DNA of 64,000 nt, from NCBI RefSeq assembly GCF_001715195.1, contig NZ_MDWE01000023.1, positions 1 through 64,000 of the forward strand, written 5' to 3'. Under the pieces are notes generated by a model. It saw only the letters and a program-made list of their open reading frames with translations, did no database searches and was not told the origin of the DNA. This DNA comes from Rhodohalobacter halophilus. GTDB taxonomy: Bacteria; Bacteroidota; Rhodothermia; Balneolales; Balneolaceae. Positions 57,108 through 63,571 of the stretch are shown here, piece after piece. Position 1 is the first letter of the stretch. Each line of letters starts with the position of its first letter. A program made the position numbers and the translations under genes.

Positions 57108-58065
57108 GTTTAGATATCAATTAGATTCAGGAAGCAAAAAGTTTCGCTGTCCAGCTTGCCAGAAAAAACGTTTTGTTCGATACGTTGATTCTGAAGATGG
57201 AAACTACCTTCCTGAAGATGTTGGAAGATGTGATCGAGAGCTGAATTGTGGCTATCACAAACCACCGAGAGAGGCAGACGGCCTGAGTATTGGCAGTGCT
57301 TTATATTCGATGCCTGAGCCACCACCTGAGCCAGTGCCGAGCTACATATCAAAAGAATATCTGGAGCGCTCTCTGGGCAAATATGAACGCAATTCACTGA
57401 TCAGATGGATGGCCACACTGAAGGGCTGGAGCTGGGCGCTTGCCACCGATACGGCTAAAGAGTATAGAGTTGGTACTTCCTCAGATGGCTGGGCAATATT
57501 TTGGCAGATAGACCAGGAAGAGAAGATCCGTTCCGGTAAGATGATGGCCTATTCAAATGATGGCCACCGGATCAAAGAGGGATATTCTCAGGACTGGATA
57601 CACTCCAAACTAAAGAGATCCGGCCACCTGAATGATTTTGAGTTGGTACAGTGCTTTTATGGCCTTCACTTATTGGATGATCGGCCAGTGGCTATTGTGG
57701 AGAGTGAGAAAACCGCAATCATTGCCTCACAATATTTAACTCAGTTCACCTGGATGGCTTCAGGCCAGCTAAATGGTATCAATGAATATAAGATGCAACC
57801 GCTCAAAGGCCGAAAGGTTGTTTTGTTTCCAGATATCGGTTGTTTCAATCAGTGGAATGATAAGGCTCTGGAGCTGGCTCACATGGCTGATATAAGCGTT
57901 TCCACTCTATTGGAAGAGAATGCACCGGATCAGCACAAAGGATATGATATTGCTGATTATTTGATTGAGTACGATCTGAGAGATTTTTCACCCCATGGCT
58001 GGAATCCGTTCACTGGAGAGATCTTTGATGATAGAGGCTATCCAAAAAGCTGGGATGATGTGTAA
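57094..58065 (+). CDS. Zinc-finger/Toprim-like primase partner
   Basis: The 323-residue product begins with a zinc-binding CPAC...C...CGYH array (about residues 19-51), like the DnaG zinc finger and the Bacteroidota DUF6371 type. The later part has Toprim-like motifs: 'AIVESEKTAIIASQYL' (Glu) and 'VVLFPDIG' (Asp). These support a primase or primase-like nuclease role beside the helicase. P4 alpha protein carries both activities in one chain; here they seem to be split. The start overlaps the helicase gene by 14 bases. Confidence 0.8.
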   Translation: MALTKFRYQLDSGSKKFRCPACQKKRFVRYVDSEDGNYLPEDVGRCDRELNCGYHKPPREADGLSIGSALYSMPEPPPEPVPSYISKEYLERSLGKYERNSLIRWMATLKGWSWALATDTAKEYRVGTSSDGWAIFWQIDQEEKIRSGKMMAYSNDGHRIKEGYSQDWIHSKLKRSGHLNDFELVQCFYGLHLLDDRPVAIVESEKTAIIASQYLTQFTWMASGQLNGINEYKMQPLKGRKVVLFPDIGCFNQWNDKALELAHMADISVSTLLEENAPDQHKGYDIADYLIEYDLRDFSPHGWNPFTGEIFDDRGYPKSWDDV

Positions 58066-58234
58066 GGATAGAGAAACATATCTGAAATGCCTTCAGAATG
58101 AGATCAATCGAGCTGAGAGGGCTTCAGTTGAAACTGGCCTTATATCACCTTTATTGGCTCTAAAAAAAGAATATAGACGAGTTTCACTAACACTAACAAA
58201 GCACCACACCAATGACAGAAAAAAAACTGGCTGA
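58055..58234 (+). CDS. Small hypothetical protein
   Basis: A 59-residue frame starts at the double ATG 58055/58058, inside the end of the preceding gene. A longer form from 57995 would overlap that gene by 70 bases and is less likely. The product is charged and helical, with two cysteines (MMCKD, LKCLQ). It overlaps the next gene by 23 bases. No family recognised. Confidence 0.5.
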   Translation: MMCKDRETYLKCLQNEINRAERASVETGLISPLLALKKEYRRVSLTLTKHHTNDRKKTG

Positions 58235-58385
58235 TATTGCCAAATTCATACGAATGAGAAAGCAAGCAATCGAACATGAAACCGACTTCAACAAAGGTAT
58301 GAACCATGCCTATCAGGATATTCTCTTTTTAGTGGAAGATATGCTGGCAGATCCTGAGTTCCCTATTGATAAAGTTTTAGACTAA
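58212..58385 (+). CDS. Small hypothetical protein
   Basis: A 57-residue acidic, helical product (MTEKKLADIAKFIRMRK at the start). The ATG follows the purine-poor ACACCA, so initiation may rely on coupling with the overlapping upstream gene. No family recognised. Confidence 0.5.
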   Translation: MTEKKLADIAKFIRMRKQAIEHETDFNKGMNHAYQDILFLVEDMLADPEFPIDKVLD

Positions 58386-58396
58386 ACCCCAAGACC

Positions 58397-58483
58397 ATGA
58401 CCGCAAATAAACGACTCCCCGAACTTGAAACAATCATACTGGCACTGTTTGCCACATTAATTTTAATCGCAATAATCATTTAA
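58397..58483 (+). CDS. Very small membrane peptide
   Basis: A 28-residue frame starts 11 bases after the previous stop. It has a polar N-terminus and one hydrophobic helix (TIILALFATLILIAIII) that could span the membrane. Short one-helix peptides in satellites sometimes act as toxins or holins, but nothing here shows it. It is low-confidence because of its length. Confidence 0.4.
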   Translation: MTANKRLPELETIILALFATLILIAIII

Positions 58484-58497
58484 AAACATAAAATCAG

Positions 58498-59031
58498 ATG
58501 AATCTAACGGAAACCGAACAGTACAAAAGACTATCAAATTTACCGCAAAAAATCAGTTCTCTTGAATCCAAGCTGAAGAAAACACGAACTGAATATAACG
58601 AAGCTCTGAACGCAAAGGATGAAGCCAATCGGGATTTAGATAAGGCATACAAAGCAGGAAACAGCTCTGAAATTGACGAAGCAAAAAAGGCGGCACGTAA
58701 TGCCACCAATACCGTTGAAGCCCTTCAGGAGCAAATACAGGACGCAAATAAGGAACTCGAAGAGGCAAACAAACAGCTTCAAGAAGTATCTGCCGATTAT
58801 CGGAAAATTGTTGTCAAACAGGCGAACAAGGTATTAAAAAAGTTCCTTCCGGTTGTCGAAGAAATGGACGAACTCAATGCAGAGCTAAAAGAGATGTGTA
58901 AATGTGTTTCGTTTGGAAGCCTTAGTAAAAAACACCGTGTTGCACCCCCTGTTCCGTCTTTGAGTATTAGTAAGCAAACCGAAAAATTAAAAAAGAAAAT
59001 ACAATCATGGGATTCTGCTACCGGAAAATAA
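58498..59031 (+). CDS. Coiled-coil protein
   Basis: The 177-residue product is a long Ala/Glu/Lys heptad coiled coil (about 15-115), then a Cys pair (MCKCVS), a short Pro-rich segment (VAPPVPS) and a basic helix. No family recognised. It overlaps the HExxH protein gene by 25 bases, so the two are probably made together, perhaps as scaffold and enzyme. Confidence 0.65.
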   Translation: MNLTETEQYKRLSNLPQKISSLESKLKKTRTEYNEALNAKDEANRDLDKAYKAGNSSEIDEAKKAARNATNTVEALQEQIQDANKELEEANKQLQEVSADYRKIVVKQANKVLKKFLPVVEEMDELNAELKEMCKCVSFGSLSKKHRVAPPVPSLSISKQTEKLKKKIQSWDSATGK

Positions 59032-59561
59032 CATTCAAGGAGTTACCGGAACCGATACGCACACCGCTTTTATTAGCTGTTGCGGAACTACCGGACTATG
59101 AAAAACTGCCGTTGATGCTCTTAGTTGAAGCGACACCGGATAACGCCACAATGACGAAGCAAAGCCGTGTAAATGGATTCTGTACACTGTCAGAACCTTA
59201 TCTGATTGCCGTTGTTGTCAGACAGTTGAGCAAGACAATAAACACCCTATACCATGAATATGAACATTACGCTGTTCATCGTATGGCATTGAAAAAAATG
59301 GGATGGGATGAAATCACAAACGGCCATATTAAATTTGCTGAATCTATACTGGAACCCGACAGCGACAGAGCCGGAAAGCAAGGAATAGAAGCCTTTAAAA
59401 GCAAATATCCAGACCTGTTTAATGAAGGTGAAGCGTGTTCAATTCAATGGATGAAACAGAACGGATTCAGTGATTATAACGAAAACCAAACGAATCCGGC
59501 AGACTTTCTATCTGAACTGGATGAAAGTATTTCAATAATGAAAACCATAAACAAATCATAA
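59007..59561 (+). CDS. Hypothetical protein with HExxH metallopeptidase-like motif
   Basis: The 184-residue product has H83-E84-Y-E-H87 inside a predicted helix (NTLYHEYEHYAVHRM), the zinc-binding pattern of metallopeptidases. A possible third ligand lies 25-31 residues on (AESILEPDSD). The N-terminal half is beta-rich, as in minimal gluzincins and ImmA/IrrE-type proteases. Without a family match it is unproven. In a mobile element, an ImmA-like role in cleaving a repressor is one option. Confidence 0.65.
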   Translation: MGFCYRKITFKELPEPIRTPLLLAVAELPDYEKLPLMLLVEATPDNATMTKQSRVNGFCTLSEPYLIAVVVRQLSKTINTLYHEYEHYAVHRMALKKMGWDEITNGHIKFAESILEPDSDRAGKQGIEAFKSKYPDLFNEGEACSIQWMKQNGFSDYNENQTNPADFLSELDESISIMKTINKS

Positions 59562-59562
59562 A

Positions 59563-59883
59563 ATGATGACACGAGAAAAATTTGAACAAACAAAATCAGA
59601 ACTCCGATCAGGACTGGAGCAGATAGCGGATTCTGTTCGCAAAGGTGAACTAACCAAAGAGCAGGCGAAGCCATTTCGCAAAAACATTATTGATCTTTGG
59701 ATGATGGAAGAACTCGGATATGAACATTACAAGATGTATGCCGGTATGCAGAGCCAGCTTGTCGAAATGGATCTACAAACAGCACAGGCACGGCAGGAGG
59801 CTTTAAATCTGCAAATTGAGATGCTACAAGCTGAACTGGCTGAAGTCAGGCGACATATTGAAGCAAGGCGACACTTAGGATAA
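59563..59883 (+). CDS. Small helical hypothetical protein
   Basis: A 106-residue product, starting at a double ATG two bases after the upstream stop. It is helical throughout, with a coiled-coil C-terminal half rich in Gln, Glu and Ala. No family recognised. A Met-rich middle (MYAGMQSQLVEM) stands out. Confidence 0.6.
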   Translation: MMTREKFEQTKSELRSGLEQIADSVRKGELTKEQAKPFRKNIIDLWMMEELGYEHYKMYAGMQSQLVEMDLQTAQARQEALNLQIEMLQAELAEVRRHIEARRHLG

Positions 59884-59936
59884 CCCCCATAAAATGGGCT
59901 ATAAATAGTAATTACAATTATTTAAATAAATTTGTA

Positions 59937-60179
59937 ATGGCAGATAAACGAAGCAGAAAGCGCAAAGCGTACACAGTAGACCAGGTTCTTTTGATAGGCT
60001 CTCACGCTCTTCAGGAGATGGAGCGGATACTTTTATCTGATGCAGATAATAACGAAAAGATCCGTTCAGCTAATGCAATCAGTACGCTTATAAACAGCTA
60101 TCGAAGGTTAGTAGAAACTTCTGAAATTGTGGAGCGGATCGAAGCTCTCGAAAACAGACAGCTCAAAAAAGTAAGCTGA
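59937..60179 (+). CDS. Small basic protein, possibly terminase-small-subunit-like
   Basis: The 80-residue product has a basic N-terminus (MADKRSRKRKAYT) and a helical part with 'NAISTLINSYRRLVETSEIVERIEALE'-type pattern, quoted in part. This recalls small proteins next to phage packaging genes, including some small terminase subunits. Satellites often encode their own small terminase to redirect helper packaging. The similarity is by impression only. The stop overlaps the next ATG as TGATG. Confidence 0.5.
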   Translation: MADKRSRKRKAYTVDQVLLIGSHALQEMERILLSDADNNEKIRSANAISTLINSYRRLVETSEIVERIEALENRQLKKVS

Positions 60180-60340
60180 TGAAATTTGATAAACGACTCG
60201 ATAAGCTGGAAGCCATTGCACCGGATAGAGAATATCCTACTTATGGCGAATTGTTAAAGCTGGAAGCCACGTCAGGAACGAAGGAGAATAAGGAATTTTT
60301 GAACCTATACAATGAAAACCGATATGATGAATCTGAATAA
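60179..60340 (+). CDS. Small hypothetical protein
   Basis: A 53-residue charged product beginning MKFDKRLDKLEAIAP. The ATG shares bases with the upstream stop (TGATG), typical of coupled translation. The next gene overlaps its end by 29 bases. No family recognised. Confidence 0.5.
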   Translation: MKFDKRLDKLEAIAPDREYPTYGELLKLEATSGTKENKEFLNLYNENRYDESE

Positions 60341-60584
60341 AAGAATATCTGAACTTGAAGAGCTTCACGCACCAAAAAAGGATCTGCCTACTGCATGGAT
60401 CGCCATTGCTGAAGGCGATGGATCTGTGAGCGCTTCACATATCAAACATGGAAAACATGAATTTGATAACGTTGATGACTTTGAAGCATTCAGAAAAGAA
60501 AAGGGAATTATTGAAGGCGACTTTATCGAAGTTGTTATCGTGAATGCTAAGGATTGCAAAGGAGAACCCCCGAAAGAGCTATAA
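60312..60584 (+). CDS. Small acidic hypothetical protein, last gene of element
   Basis: A 90-residue product. The start may be 60312 or the double ATG at 60324/60327. Its beginning, KRISELEEL, resembles the KRLDKLEAI start of the gene before it, hinting at an old duplication. The middle (AWIAIAEGDGSVSASHIKHG) is beta-prone. A strong terminator follows 18 bases later. Confidence 0.55.
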   Translation: MKTDMMNLNKRISELEELHAPKKDLPTAWIAIAEGDGSVSASHIKHGKHEFDNVDDFEAFRKEKGIIEGDFIEVVIVNAKDCKGEPPKEL

Positions 60585-60601
60585 ATCATTATTTCATCTG
60601 G

Positions 60602-60634
60602 AGCCTCTCAGTTGGTAGCTGAGGGGCTTTTTTA
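60602..60634 (+). terminator. Terminator of the element's operon
   Basis: AGCCTCTCAG pairs with CTGAGGGGCT (one mismatch) around a seven-base loop and runs into six T residues. It ends the long plus-strand gene run of the element. Confidence 0.88.
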
Positions 60635-60746
60635 TTAGACCTATACCATTGCACCGGATGAGATCGAAGCTCTCAGGCCAAATATGAAAGCCGTTTCTGA
60701 GCCGTGAGGGGCATTTTTGCGAATATTGGTAATAGAGAGGCATATC

Positions 60747-60790
60747 CAAAAAAAATGAGCCAGCACCTTCACCACAAAGGAAACTGGCTC
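60747..60790 (-). terminator. Minus-strand terminator facing tRNA-Val
   Basis: On the minus strand GAGCCAG pairs with CTGGCTC around a 20-base loop and is followed by a run of eight T residues. It would stop transcription that reads leftward from tRNA-Val, or a short RNA made from the 60791-61100 region. Confidence 0.6.
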
Positions 60791-60887
60791 TCGAACAATT
60801 AACACTTTATTGATGTAGCACCACACCACAATCAATATAGTGAATATTGATAGGTGATATAAACCACCGTATCAATTCCTTTCAGGT

Positions 60888-60938
60888 TCATGGTAAAAAT
60901 GGTAAAAATGGTAGTTCAACAAAACATATTATTTTTGC
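60888..60938 (+). repeat. Element repeat copy R1
   Basis: The first 25 bases match the inverted copy at 54671-54695 exactly; they contain two GGTAAAAAT units. After six variable bases comes AACAAAACATATTATTTTTG. The surrounding 60635-61100 region has no gene I can support; it holds this repeat, R2, the arm-like site and a minus-strand terminator. Confidence 0.75.
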
Positions 60939-60949
60939 ACTTACTGAAA

Positions 60950-61000
60950 TCATGGTATTAATGGTAAAAATGGCGTTTCAACAAAACATTTAATTTTTCA
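60950..61000 (+). repeat. Element repeat copy R2
   Basis: This copy lies 62 bases downstream of R1. It reads ATGGTATTAATGGTAAAAAT, then ATGG, six variable bases and AACAAAACATTTAATTTTTC. It is less exact than R1 but clearly the same unit in the same direction. Confidence 0.7.
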
Positions 61001-61039
61001 CCTTCACCACTCAGAACCGTTGATTTTGCTCACTTTTCA

Positions 61040-61056
61040 GTAACAAAAATGGTAAC
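61040..61056 (+). repeat. Possible integrase arm site, right
   Basis: GTAACAAAAATGGTAAC matches 15 of 17 bases at 53349-53365 and shares AAAAATGGTAA with the larger repeat. It lies 45 bases from the right attachment repeat. Confidence 0.5.
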
Positions 61057-61100
61057 GCAAAAACTAAACCATTGAACACCAATGACTTACAGTTTTGATT

Positions 61101-61115
61101 GTGGGTTCAGGCAGA
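61101..61115. repeat. Right attachment repeat (attR side, within tRNA-Val)
   Basis: GTGGGTTCAGGCAGA here forms the 3' end of the tRNA-Val gene and its flank. It is identical to the left border repeat at 53216-53230, so insertion kept the tRNA intact. Confidence 0.85.
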
Positions 61116-61175
61116 TTCGAACTGCCGACCTCATCGATGTCAACGATGCGCTCTAACCAACTGAGCTATGAACCC
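61102..61175 (-). tRNA. tRNA-Val(GAC), integration target
   Basis: Read on the minus strand, the 74-nt gene has acceptor stem GGGTTCA with TGAACCC and discriminator A. The anticodon stem CATCG/CGATG holds loop TTGACAT, anticodon GAC (61139-61141). The T loop is TTCGAAT. CCA is not encoded. The element lies immediately past its 3' end. Confidence 0.95.
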
Positions 61176-61290
61176 AAGAATCCAAATATACAATACTCCG
61201 CATTTGAATAGCAAAAGAAATCACACCCAAATCTTTCGGCTGAGTGTAAAGCTTTGTATTTTTCAAGTCTTTGAAAATTTATAAACAAGT

Positions 61291-61746
61291 ATGTCGAACA
61301 GAAGAGCAGCACGGGAATCAGCACTAAAATCCATTTATGCGGTAGAGGTAGGCAGCAGCCGCACGCAGGATGTTACTAAAAATATCATCAAGGCTGAATT
61401 GAAAGATGACACTGATTCCATCAAATTTGCAGAAAAATTACTCCTGGTTACAGTAGATCATGCACATGAGTACGATGAAATTATTCAGAATCATATCAAC
61501 AATTGGAAAGTTAATCGCTTGGCCACGCTTGATAAACTCATATTAAGAATGGCCATTTCCGAGTTTTTATACTTCGAAGATATCCCCACAAAAGTGACCA
61601 TAAATGAAGCTATTGAATTGGCAAAAGATTATTCAACCCGAAAAAGCGGTAATTTTGTTAACGGAATATTAGATGCTGTTCTCAACCAATTCAAAAAAGA
61701 AGGTAAAATTAAAAAGTCCGGAAGAGGTTTAATCGAAACCTCATAA
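61291..61746 (+). CDS. nusB: Transcription antitermination protein NusB
   Basis: NusB binds boxA RNA with S10 in rRNA antitermination. The 151-residue all-helical protein begins 'NRRAARESALKSIYAVEVG' and has 'LATLDKLILRMAISEFLYF' and 'PTKVTINEAIELAKDYSTRKSGNFVNGILD', the latter quoted in part as the family's C-terminal signature. It is the first host gene after the element and starts a run with the phosphatase gene (3-base gap). Confidence 0.95.
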   Translation: MSNRRAARESALKSIYAVEVGSSRTQDVTKNIIKAELKDDTDSIKFAEKLLLVTVDHAHEYDEIIQNHINNWKVNRLATLDKLILRMAISEFLYFEDIPTKVTINEAIELAKDYSTRKSGNFVNGILDAVLNQFKKEGKIKKSGRGLIETS

Positions 61747-61749
61747 TTT

Positions 61750-62412
61750 ATGAGTCAACAACTAATCGCAATTGGCGACATTCACGGATGCGTGGAATCC
61801 CTGAAGGCTCTTTGGAAAAAGCTTGAGTCTTATCCGGACGCCAAAATTATATTTATCGGAGATTATATTGATCGGGGGCCGGACTCTAAAGGGGTTGTAG
61901 ACTTTCTTCTTCATGTAAAAAATGATCGTGATTGTGTATTTCTGAGAGGGAATCATGAGCAGATGCTGTTGGACTCTTTCAAATCAAAAAAAGATTACAA
62001 CTGGATCATGAATGGCGGTAGCTCCACATTAGACTCCTACGGAGTGAATGACGCGGTGGATATCCCTGAAGCACATCTGGACTTTTACAGACAAACGGAA
62101 CTCTATTACGATACTGAGGAGTACTTTTTTGTACATGCCGGTGTCCCGTCTCATCAACCAATACGAGAAACTCTTAAAACAGATGAGTTTAACGATTTCT
62201 TTTTATGGGGAAGGGAACATGTCGACTCTTTTGAGACGCCGTGGGAAAAAACTGTCGTGTTTGGGCACACACCGCGGCCGTATCCAATTCAGAAAAAGAA
62301 AATGATCGGTATTGACACCGGGTGTGTCTACGAAAAATTGGGTTATGGAAAATTAACTGCTGTTCTGCTACCCGAACGAACTTTTATACAACAAACTTCA
62401 CTCGATATTTAG
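61750..62412 (+). CDS. PPP-family metallophosphoesterase (serine/threonine phosphatase-like)
   Basis: The 220-residue enzyme has the PPP motifs GDIHGC (residues 9-14), GDYIDRGPDS, RGNHE, HAGV and GHTPR. Bacterial relatives dephosphorylate proteins or split diadenosine tetraphosphate (ApaH, PrpE). The short length and motif wording do not separate these. It is just after nusB and just before ychF. Confidence 0.88.
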   Translation: MSQQLIAIGDIHGCVESLKALWKKLESYPDAKIIFIGDYIDRGPDSKGVVDFLLHVKNDRDCVFLRGNHEQMLLDSFKSKKDYNWIMNGGSSTLDSYGVNDAVDIPEAHLDFYRQTELYYDTEEYFFVHAGVPSHQPIRETLKTDEFNDFFLWGREHVDSFETPWEKTVVFGHTPRPYPIQKKKMIGIDTGCVYEKLGYGKLTAVLLPERTFIQQTSLDI

Positions 62413-62423
62413 GTAAGGAATTT

Positions 62424-63518
62424 ATGAATTTAAAATGTGGTATTGTCGGACTCCCAAACGTTGGAAAGTCCACACTTTTTAATGCGCTCAGTAATGCAGG
62501 AGCAGAATCCGCAAACTTTCCATTTTGTACGATTGATCCGAATGTGGGTTTGGTTACTGTTCCTGATGATCGCCTTGATAAATTGTCAGAATTGATTCAA
62601 CCAAAACAGACGCTGCCTGCAACAATTGAGTTTGTTGATATTGCGGGGCTTGTTAAAGGAGCATCCGAAGGAAAAGGAAAGGGGAATGCATTTCTCTCTC
62701 ATATTCGCGAGGTAGACCTGATTGTTCATGTTGTTCGATGTTTTGAAGACGATGACATTATCCACGTTGAAGGATCTGTAGATCCGGAGCGCGATATTCA
62801 TATCATTGAAGACGAATTGATCCTGAAAGATCTTGAGTCTGTAGAGAAGCGTGTAGAAAATCTCAAAAAACAGTCGAAAAGTGGGGACAAGAAAATTGTA
62901 GCCGAGCTAGATATCGTTCAAAGACTGGCAAACCATCTGGAAGAAGGGAACAGTGCCCGTACCTTTGATGCAGATGAAGAGGATAGAAAAGCTTTCCGTG
63001 ATCTCTCCCTGCTATCCGACAAACCGGTTCTCTACGCCTGCAATGTATCAGAAGATGAGATCAACACTGGAAATGATTATGTAGAGACGGTTCGATCCAT
63101 AGCTTCTAAATTTGATGATGAGGTGGTGACATTTTGCGCAAAGATTGAAGCTGAAATTGCAGAGTTGGATGAAACTGAAAAAGAGATGTTTTTGGAAGAA
63201 CTTGGTGTCGACTCCGCCGGTCTCGACCGTTTAATTCAGGCTGCATTCAAGAATCTTGGACTCATTACTTATTTCACGGCCGGAGAGAAAGAGGTTCGTG
63301 CCTGGACGATTAAAAAGGGTACAAAAGCTCCTCAGGCAGCCGGAGTGATTCACACCGATTTTGAAAAAGGATTTATCCGGGCTGAAACAATAGCTTATGA
63401 CGATTATGTCTCTCTCGGGTCAGAGAAAGCCGCAAAAGAGGCCGGTAAAATGAGGCAGGAAGGGAAAGAGTATGTCGTTCAGGATGGCGATGTGATGCTC
63501 TTCCGTTTTAATGTGTAG
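62424..63518 (+). CDS. ychF: Redox-regulated ATPase YchF
   Basis: YchF is an Obg-related P-loop ATPase that associates with ribosomes and stress responses. The 364-residue protein starts at ATG 62424 (MNLKCGIVGLPNVGKST, with the P-loop). It shows 'FVDIAGLVKGASEGKGKGN', the 'AAFKNLGLITYFTAGEKEVRAW' start of the TGS domain and 'IKKGTKAPQAAGVIHTDFEKGF', each given in part. An upstream in-frame GTG/ATG region lies inside the phosphatase gene and was rejected. It follows the phosphatase stop by 11 bases. Confidence 0.96.
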   Translation: MNLKCGIVGLPNVGKSTLFNALSNAGAESANFPFCTIDPNVGLVTVPDDRLDKLSELIQPKQTLPATIEFVDIAGLVKGASEGKGKGNAFLSHIREVDLIVHVVRCFEDDDIIHVEGSVDPERDIHIIEDELILKDLESVEKRVENLKKQSKSGDKKIVAELDIVQRLANHLEEGNSARTFDADEEDRKAFRDLSLLSDKPVLYACNVSEDEINTGNDYVETVRSIASKFDDEVVTFCAKIEAEIAELDETEKEMFLEELGVDSAGLDRLIQAAFKNLGLITYFTAGEKEVRAWTIKKGTKAPQAAGVIHTDFEKGFIRAETIAYDDYVSLGSEKAAKEAGKMRQEGKEYVVQDGDVMLFRFNV

Positions 63519-63535
63519 ATAAACTTACTAAATAC

Positions 63536-63568
63536 AAATCCCGACTCTTTGTTGAGTTGGGATTTTTT
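63536..63568 (+). terminator. Terminator after ychF
   Basis: AATCCCGACTC pairs with GAGTTGGGATT (one mismatch) around a six-base loop, followed by T residues. The symmetrical A and T flanks may also serve the minus-strand gene ending at 63572. Confidence 0.85.
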
Positions 63569-63571
63569 GTA

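Larger units (their letters stand above)
53216..61115 (+). mobile_element. Integrated satellite-like element in tRNA-Val
   Basis: The 7.9-kb segment is bounded by the direct repeat GTGGGTTCAGGCAGA. The right copy lies in the 3' end of tRNA-Val; the left one is next to a tyrosine recombinase gene. Gene order is integrase, unknown, excisionase-like HTH, SF3 helicase, zinc-finger/Toprim-like protein, then nine small genes on the same strand and a terminator. No capsid, portal, tail, lysis, large terminase, relaxase or type IV secretion gene is present. It therefore depends on other elements for transfer and resembles P4-like satellites or small integrative mobilizable elements. All genes read away from the left border. 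Confidence 0.85.

Noticed and set aside
57995-58234. Longer start for the small gene after the Toprim-like gene
   Set aside because: It would overlap the preceding gene by 70 bases; the double ATG at 58055 gives a shorter and more usual overlap.
60641-60835. Open frame of 64 codons on the minus strand beside the element's repeats
   Set aside because: It spans a terminator hairpin, has no recognisable start signal and its product looks like translated non-coding DNA.
60888-61056. CRISPR-like array
   Set aside because: Only two direct copies plus one distant inverted copy exist, spacing is not repeated and no cas gene is present.
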